DNA of 64,000 bases, from contig DINQ01000020.1 in assembly GCA_002426795.1 (NCBI GenBank), positions 443,017 to 507,016 of the forward strand. The letters are read 5' to 3'. Position numbers and translations under genes: made by a program. The notes beneath the pieces are model-generated. The model was not told where the DNA came from and ran no database searches. It worked only from the letters and a program-made list of their open reading frames with translations. This document shows positions 60,801 through 64,000 of this stretch, piece by piece. The stretch comes from Bacteroidales bacterium UBA5536 (lineage in GTDB: Bacteria; Bacteroidota; Bacteroidia; Bacteroidales; F082). Position 1 is the stretch's first letter. Every line of letters begins with the position of its first letter.

Positions 60801-62165
60801 ATGAATATCACGCAAACAGAAAAAAGCAATCTCACAGCAACGATTCAAATCAATTTATTGAAAACTGACTATGAACCGGAAGTGCAGAAAGCACTAAAAG
60901 AATACCAGCGCAAAGCTTCAATGCCAGGCTTCAGGCCAGGAAAAGTGCCTTTTGGTATGGTGAAAAAAATGTATGGTAAAGGTGTTTTGGCTGAGAAGGT
61001 GAATCAAATTGTTTCGGATGCCTTAAACAACTACATCATAGAGCAAAAACTCCAGGTGATGGGTTATCCTGTGGCCGACATGGAAAAAAATGACATCATT
61101 GACTTTGATACTCAGGATGATTTTAATTTTTATTTCGAAGTAGCAATGGCACCTGAGTTTGATATTGATCTTACTACGTTAAAAGTTGATTATTACAATA
61201 TTAAAGCCAGTGATGAGGATGTGGAGAAAACCATCAACAATATACTCGAAGGCAATCCTAACCACAGCCATCCGGAAAAAGTAGGAGAAAAAGACAAACT
61301 TGATGTACGACTTTTCCAGGCTGATACCAATGGTCAGGAAGTTGAAAATGGCTTTACAAAAGAGTTGACCTTCCACCTTGATCAGGTAACGAACGAAGAA
61401 GCAAAAAAACTGCTGGTTGATAAAGAAACGGGTGCTGAGTTTATTTTTAATTTCAGTAAAGCTTCAGGTTCAGACGAGGCTGCTGCCAAAATGCTTGGAA
61501 TTGAAGATATGGCCTTGGCTGCTTCAGATTTTAACATGATTATCGATGAAATTCACCGCGAAGAGCCTGCAGTATTGGATGAAGAACTGTTCGAAAAAAT
61601 TTATCCTGGCCAGGAAGTAAAAGATATTAAGGTGTTTAAGGAGAAAATCAAAGCAGATATCGAAAAACAGTATGTGCAGGAAAGCGACCGGTATTTCTTC
61701 GGAAAGGCTGTAGATGAATTACTTGAAAAAGCTAATTTTGAAATGCCCAATGAATTTCTAAAGAAATGGATTGTCGATAACAGCGAAGGAAAAATGACTA
61801 TGGAAGAAGTTGAGAAAGATTATGATGCCAAATACGCCAAAAGCTTCCGTTGGCAGCTGATCGAGGAAAAACTTCTGAAACAAAACGAAGACCTTATTGT
61901 TAAAGAGCAAGAAATCCGCGAGGTCGTCAAGAGCTATTTCTTTGGAGGTTTTCAGGGACAGGGTCTCGATGATGAAATGAGTTCACGAATGGAAGGTATT
62001 GTTGATACCATGCTGAAAAATCAGGATGAACGCCGTCGCATTTCGAACCAGGTAGCTGAGCAAAAAATGACCAAATACTTCAAAGAGCAATTCAAACTGA
62101 AAGAAAAAGCGATCAGTTATGAAGACTTCGCTAAAATGGTAACTGAGAATAATGAAAAAGATTGA
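60801..62165 (+). CDS. tig: Trigger factor (ribosome-associated chaperone)
   Basis: 454 residues from ATG 60801; a GTG two codons earlier is possible. The ribosome-binding domain (about 1-140) has the signature MPGFRPGKVPFGMVKKMYGK. The middle domain (150-245) is divergent from the PPIase fold and lacks its usual active-site pattern, as in other Bacteroidota. The C-terminal helical cage (250-450) follows. It shields new chains at the ribosome exit. It is first gene of tig-clpP-clpX, 2 bp before clpP, and follows an unusual inverted-repeat leader. Confidence 0.92.
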   Translation: MNITQTEKSNLTATIQINLLKTDYEPEVQKALKEYQRKASMPGFRPGKVPFGMVKKMYGKGVLAEKVNQIVSDALNNYIIEQKLQVMGYPVADMEKNDIIDFDTQDDFNFYFEVAMAPEFDIDLTTLKVDYYNIKASDEDVEKTINNILEGNPNHSHPEKVGEKDKLDVRLFQADTNGQEVENGFTKELTFHLDQVTNEEAKKLLVDKETGAEFIFNFSKASGSDEAAAKMLGIEDMALAASDFNMIIDEIHREEPAVLDEELFEKIYPGQEVKDIKVFKEKIKADIEKQYVQESDRYFFGKAVDELLEKANFEMPNEFLKKWIVDNSEGKMTMEEVEKDYDAKYAKSFRWQLIEEKLLKQNEDLIVKEQEIREVVKSYFFGGFQGQGLDDEMSSRMEGIVDTMLKNQDERRRISNQVAEQKMTKYFKEQFKLKEKAISYEDFAKMVTENNEKD

Positions 62166-62167
62166 TC

Positions 62168-62842
62168 ATGAATAACGAATTTCACAAATACGCTACAAGG
62201 CATCTGGGTCTAAATAGTCTCGGCCTTGAAAAATACACTAAGACTGTACAGAATTATATCTCGCCCACCATCATCGAGGAACGACAGCTTAACATCGCAA
62301 CAATGGATGTTTTCTCACGTCTGATGATGGATAGAATTATCTTCCTGGGTGTTGCCATCGACGACTACGTTGCCAATATCATCCAGGCGCAGTTGCTGTT
62401 TCTTGAATCTGTCGATTCAAAAAGAGATATCCAGATCTATCTGAACACACCAGGAGGTTCGGTTTATGCAGGTTTGGGAATTTACGATACCATGCAGTTT
62501 ATTGCTCCGGATGTTGCTACCATTTGTACAGGTATGGCAGCTTCGATGGGTGCAGTTTTGTTGTGTGCCGGCGAAAAAGGCAAGCGCACTGCCTTGAAAC
62601 ATTCTCGCATCCTGATTCACCAGCCCATGGGTGGTGCCCAGGGTCAAGCCTCTGATATTGAGATTACTGCACGCGAAATCCAGAAGCTAAAAAAAGAACT
62701 TTACGAGATTATTGCTTCGCATAGCGGACAGTCATACAAGAAAATCTGGAAAGACTCAGATCGCGATTACTGGATGACTTCAGAGGAAGCCAAAGAGTAT
62801 GGAATGATTGATGAGGTTCTTGTGAAAAATAAAACTACCTAA
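62168..62842 (+). CDS. clpP: ATP-dependent Clp protease proteolytic subunit ClpP
   Basis: 224 residues from ATG 62168; a TTG two codons earlier is less likely. The catalytic Ser is in GMAASMGAVLL (about 122), His in SRILIHQPMGG (about 147) and Asp in DSDRDYWM (about 196). There is a short N-terminal propeptide region. It forms the 14-mer peptidase chamber that works with ClpX. It lies 3 bp before clpX. Confidence 0.96.
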   Translation: MNNEFHKYATRHLGLNSLGLEKYTKTVQNYISPTIIEERQLNIATMDVFSRLMMDRIIFLGVAIDDYVANIIQAQLLFLESVDSKRDIQIYLNTPGGSVYAGLGIYDTMQFIAPDVATICTGMAASMGAVLLCAGEKGKRTALKHSRILIHQPMGGAQGQASDIEITAREIQKLKKELYEIIASHSGQSYKKIWKDSDRDYWMTSEEAKEYGMIDEVLVKNKTT

Positions 62843-62845
62843 GAA

Positions 62846-64000
62846 ATGGCCAAAAAGTCAGATCATTGCTCTTTTTGCGGCAGGGCTCGCAGCGAAACTT
62901 CCTTGCTCATCTCTGGCATCGAAGCACATATCTGCGATCAATGTGTCGAACAGGCTCAATTGATACTGAAGGAGGAGTTAGAACATAAATCAGGCAATCT
63001 CGATTTGCCTGATTTTACTTTGCTCAAACCTCTTCAAATTAAAGAGTTTTTGGATCAATATGTCATTGGACAAGACGAAGCAAAACGGATTTTAGCGGTT
63101 GCAGTTTACAACCATTACAAACGAATCAGTCAACCAGCTACCAAGGATGATGTAGAAATCGAAAAGTCAAACATTATTTTGGTAGGCGAAACAGGCACTG
63201 GTAAAACTTTGCTGGCCCGCACCATTGCAAGGATGTTGCACGTTCCATTTGCTATTGCAGATGCTACTGTGCTGACCGAAGCAGGTTATGTTGGTGAAGA
63301 TGTTGAAAGTATTTTATCAAGGTTGCTGCAGGCTGCCGATTTTGATGTGAAGGCTGCTGAAAGAGGCATCGTGTTTATTGATGAAATTGATAAAATAGCA
63401 CGTAAAAGCGACAACCCAAGTATTACACGTGATGTGTCGGGTGAAGGTGTGCAGCAGGCTTTGCTCAAACTTCTTGAAGGGACAATTGTGAACGTGCCGC
63501 CACAGGGAGGGCGTAAGCATCCTGAGCAAAAAATGATTCAGGTCGATACACGAAATATTTTGTTTGTTGCCGGCGGCGCATTTGATGGCGTTGAACGTAT
63601 CATTGCTGCCCGCACACGCACCAATGTAATTGGTTATGGCAGCGATAAAAAACTGGTTGTCGACAAGACAAACCTCCTGCAGTATATTTCGCCTGCTGAT
63701 CTCAAAAAGTTTGGACTGATACCCGAAATCGTTGGCCGCCTGCCGATCATTACCTTCCTCAATCCCTTGACGCCTGAAACACTAAAACGTATTCTTACTG
63801 ACCCGAAAAATGCGCTGGTTAAACAGTTTACCAAGCTCTTCGAAATGGATGGAATTAAACTCAAAATTGATGAAAAGGTGCTCGATTTTGTGGTTGAAAA
63901 GTCGATAGAGTTTAAGCTTGGAGCACGGGGTTTGAGGTCGATTCTGGAAGCTATACTTACCGATGACATGTTTGAACTGCCTTCAAAAAAAGGAACCAAA
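62846..64000 (+). CDS. clpX: ATP-dependent Clp protease ATPase subunit ClpX (3' end outside window)
   Basis: The first 385 codons are present and the frame is still open at the window edge; ClpX is usually about 410 residues, so only the last 25 or so are missing. The N-terminal zinc domain has CSFCGRARSE and CDQC. The AAA+ core has Walker A VGETGTGKTLLAR (about 115), Walker B IVFIDEIDK, sensor 2 in LGARGLRSI, and the pore loop GYVGED. It unfolds tagged proteins and feeds them to ClpP. Confidence 0.96.
   Translation, partial: MAKKSDHCSFCGRARSETSLLISGIEAHICDQCVEQAQLILKEELEHKSGNLDLPDFTLLKPLQIKEFLDQYVIGQDEAKRILAVAVYNHYKRISQPATKDDVEIEKSNIILVGETGTGKTLLARTIARMLHVPFAIADATVLTEAGYVGEDVESILSRLLQAADFDVKAAERGIVFIDEIDKIARKSDNPSITRDVSGEGVQQALLKLLEGTIVNVPPQGGRKHPEQKMIQVDTRNILFVAGGAFDGVERIIAARTRTNVIGYGSDKKLVVDKTNLLQYISPADLKKFGLIPEIVGRLPIITFLNPLTPETLKRILTDPKNALVKQFTKLFEMDGIKLKIDEKVLDFVVEKSIEFKLGARGLRSILEAILTDDMFELPSKKGTK

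Overview
The window comes from a member of the Bacteroidota, most likely an anaerobic or facultative fermenter of the Bacteroidales/Marinilabiliales type. The evidence is a type IX secretion (T9SS) sorting domain, a PorP/DUF5723-type outer-membrane protein, DUF2851, many promoters of the Bacteroidota form TTG/TTTG-N(17-22)-TAnnTTTG, almost no Shine-Dalgarno sequences, and an electron-bifurcating [FeFe] hydrogenase controlled by Rex. No phage, insertion sequence or CRISPR array was seen. Coding density is high and the genes look chromosomal.

Layout. 0-8 kb: tRNA-Leu(UAA), a YitT-family membrane protein, then a minus-strand block with a secreted S37 peptidase, a sodium:solute symporter and an EamA exporter, preceded by a T9SS-exported Omp28-like protein and an ECF sigma factor. 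An unlisted 36-codon membrane ORF lies just upstream of the sigma gene. 8-17.5 kb: a membrane-anchored TPR/HTH regulator, two small membrane proteins, a tungstate/molybdate-type ABC permease and ATPase, a secreted C1 peptidase, a second EamA exporter, and TrkH with an orphan HAMP protein. 17.8-20.7 kb: a ModE-like regulator, a WtpA-like binding protein and an ALDH7-type aldehyde dehydrogenase in one operon. The binding protein is therefore separated from its permease/ATPase by about 6.4 kb.

21-29.2 kb is the core of interest: rex, hydC, hydB, hydA (trimeric NAD- and ferredoxin-linked [FeFe] hydrogenase), then hydS (a PAS-linked sensory [FeFe] hydrogenase) and a SpoIIE/PP2C-type phosphatase with an extra C-terminal domain. 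It reads as an enzyme plus a proposed H2/redox sensor plus a phosphatase output. 29.6-45.7 kb is a continuous plus-strand run of five very large sensory proteins (about 20 PAS domains in total, two hybrid kinases, two plain kinases and one CheB-CheR-PAS fusion) and a stand-alone receiver. None has a recognisable DNA-binding output domain.

46-64 kb is mostly housekeeping: msrB, a tandem pair of AGCS sodium:amino-acid symporters, DUF2851, a zapA - 6S RNA - rny locus, ruvX-def-TPR lipoprotein, dapD, tRNA-His, a lone DppC-like permease, a DUF5723 protein, tRNA-Leu(UAG), then tig-clpP-clpX, with clpX running off the right edge. A 123-bp inverted-repeat element lies between tRNA-Leu(UAG) and tig.

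Limits: all assignments are by reading motifs and protein character; no database search was run. Start codons were moved from the longest ORF where promoter, tRNA or signal-peptide position argued for it.
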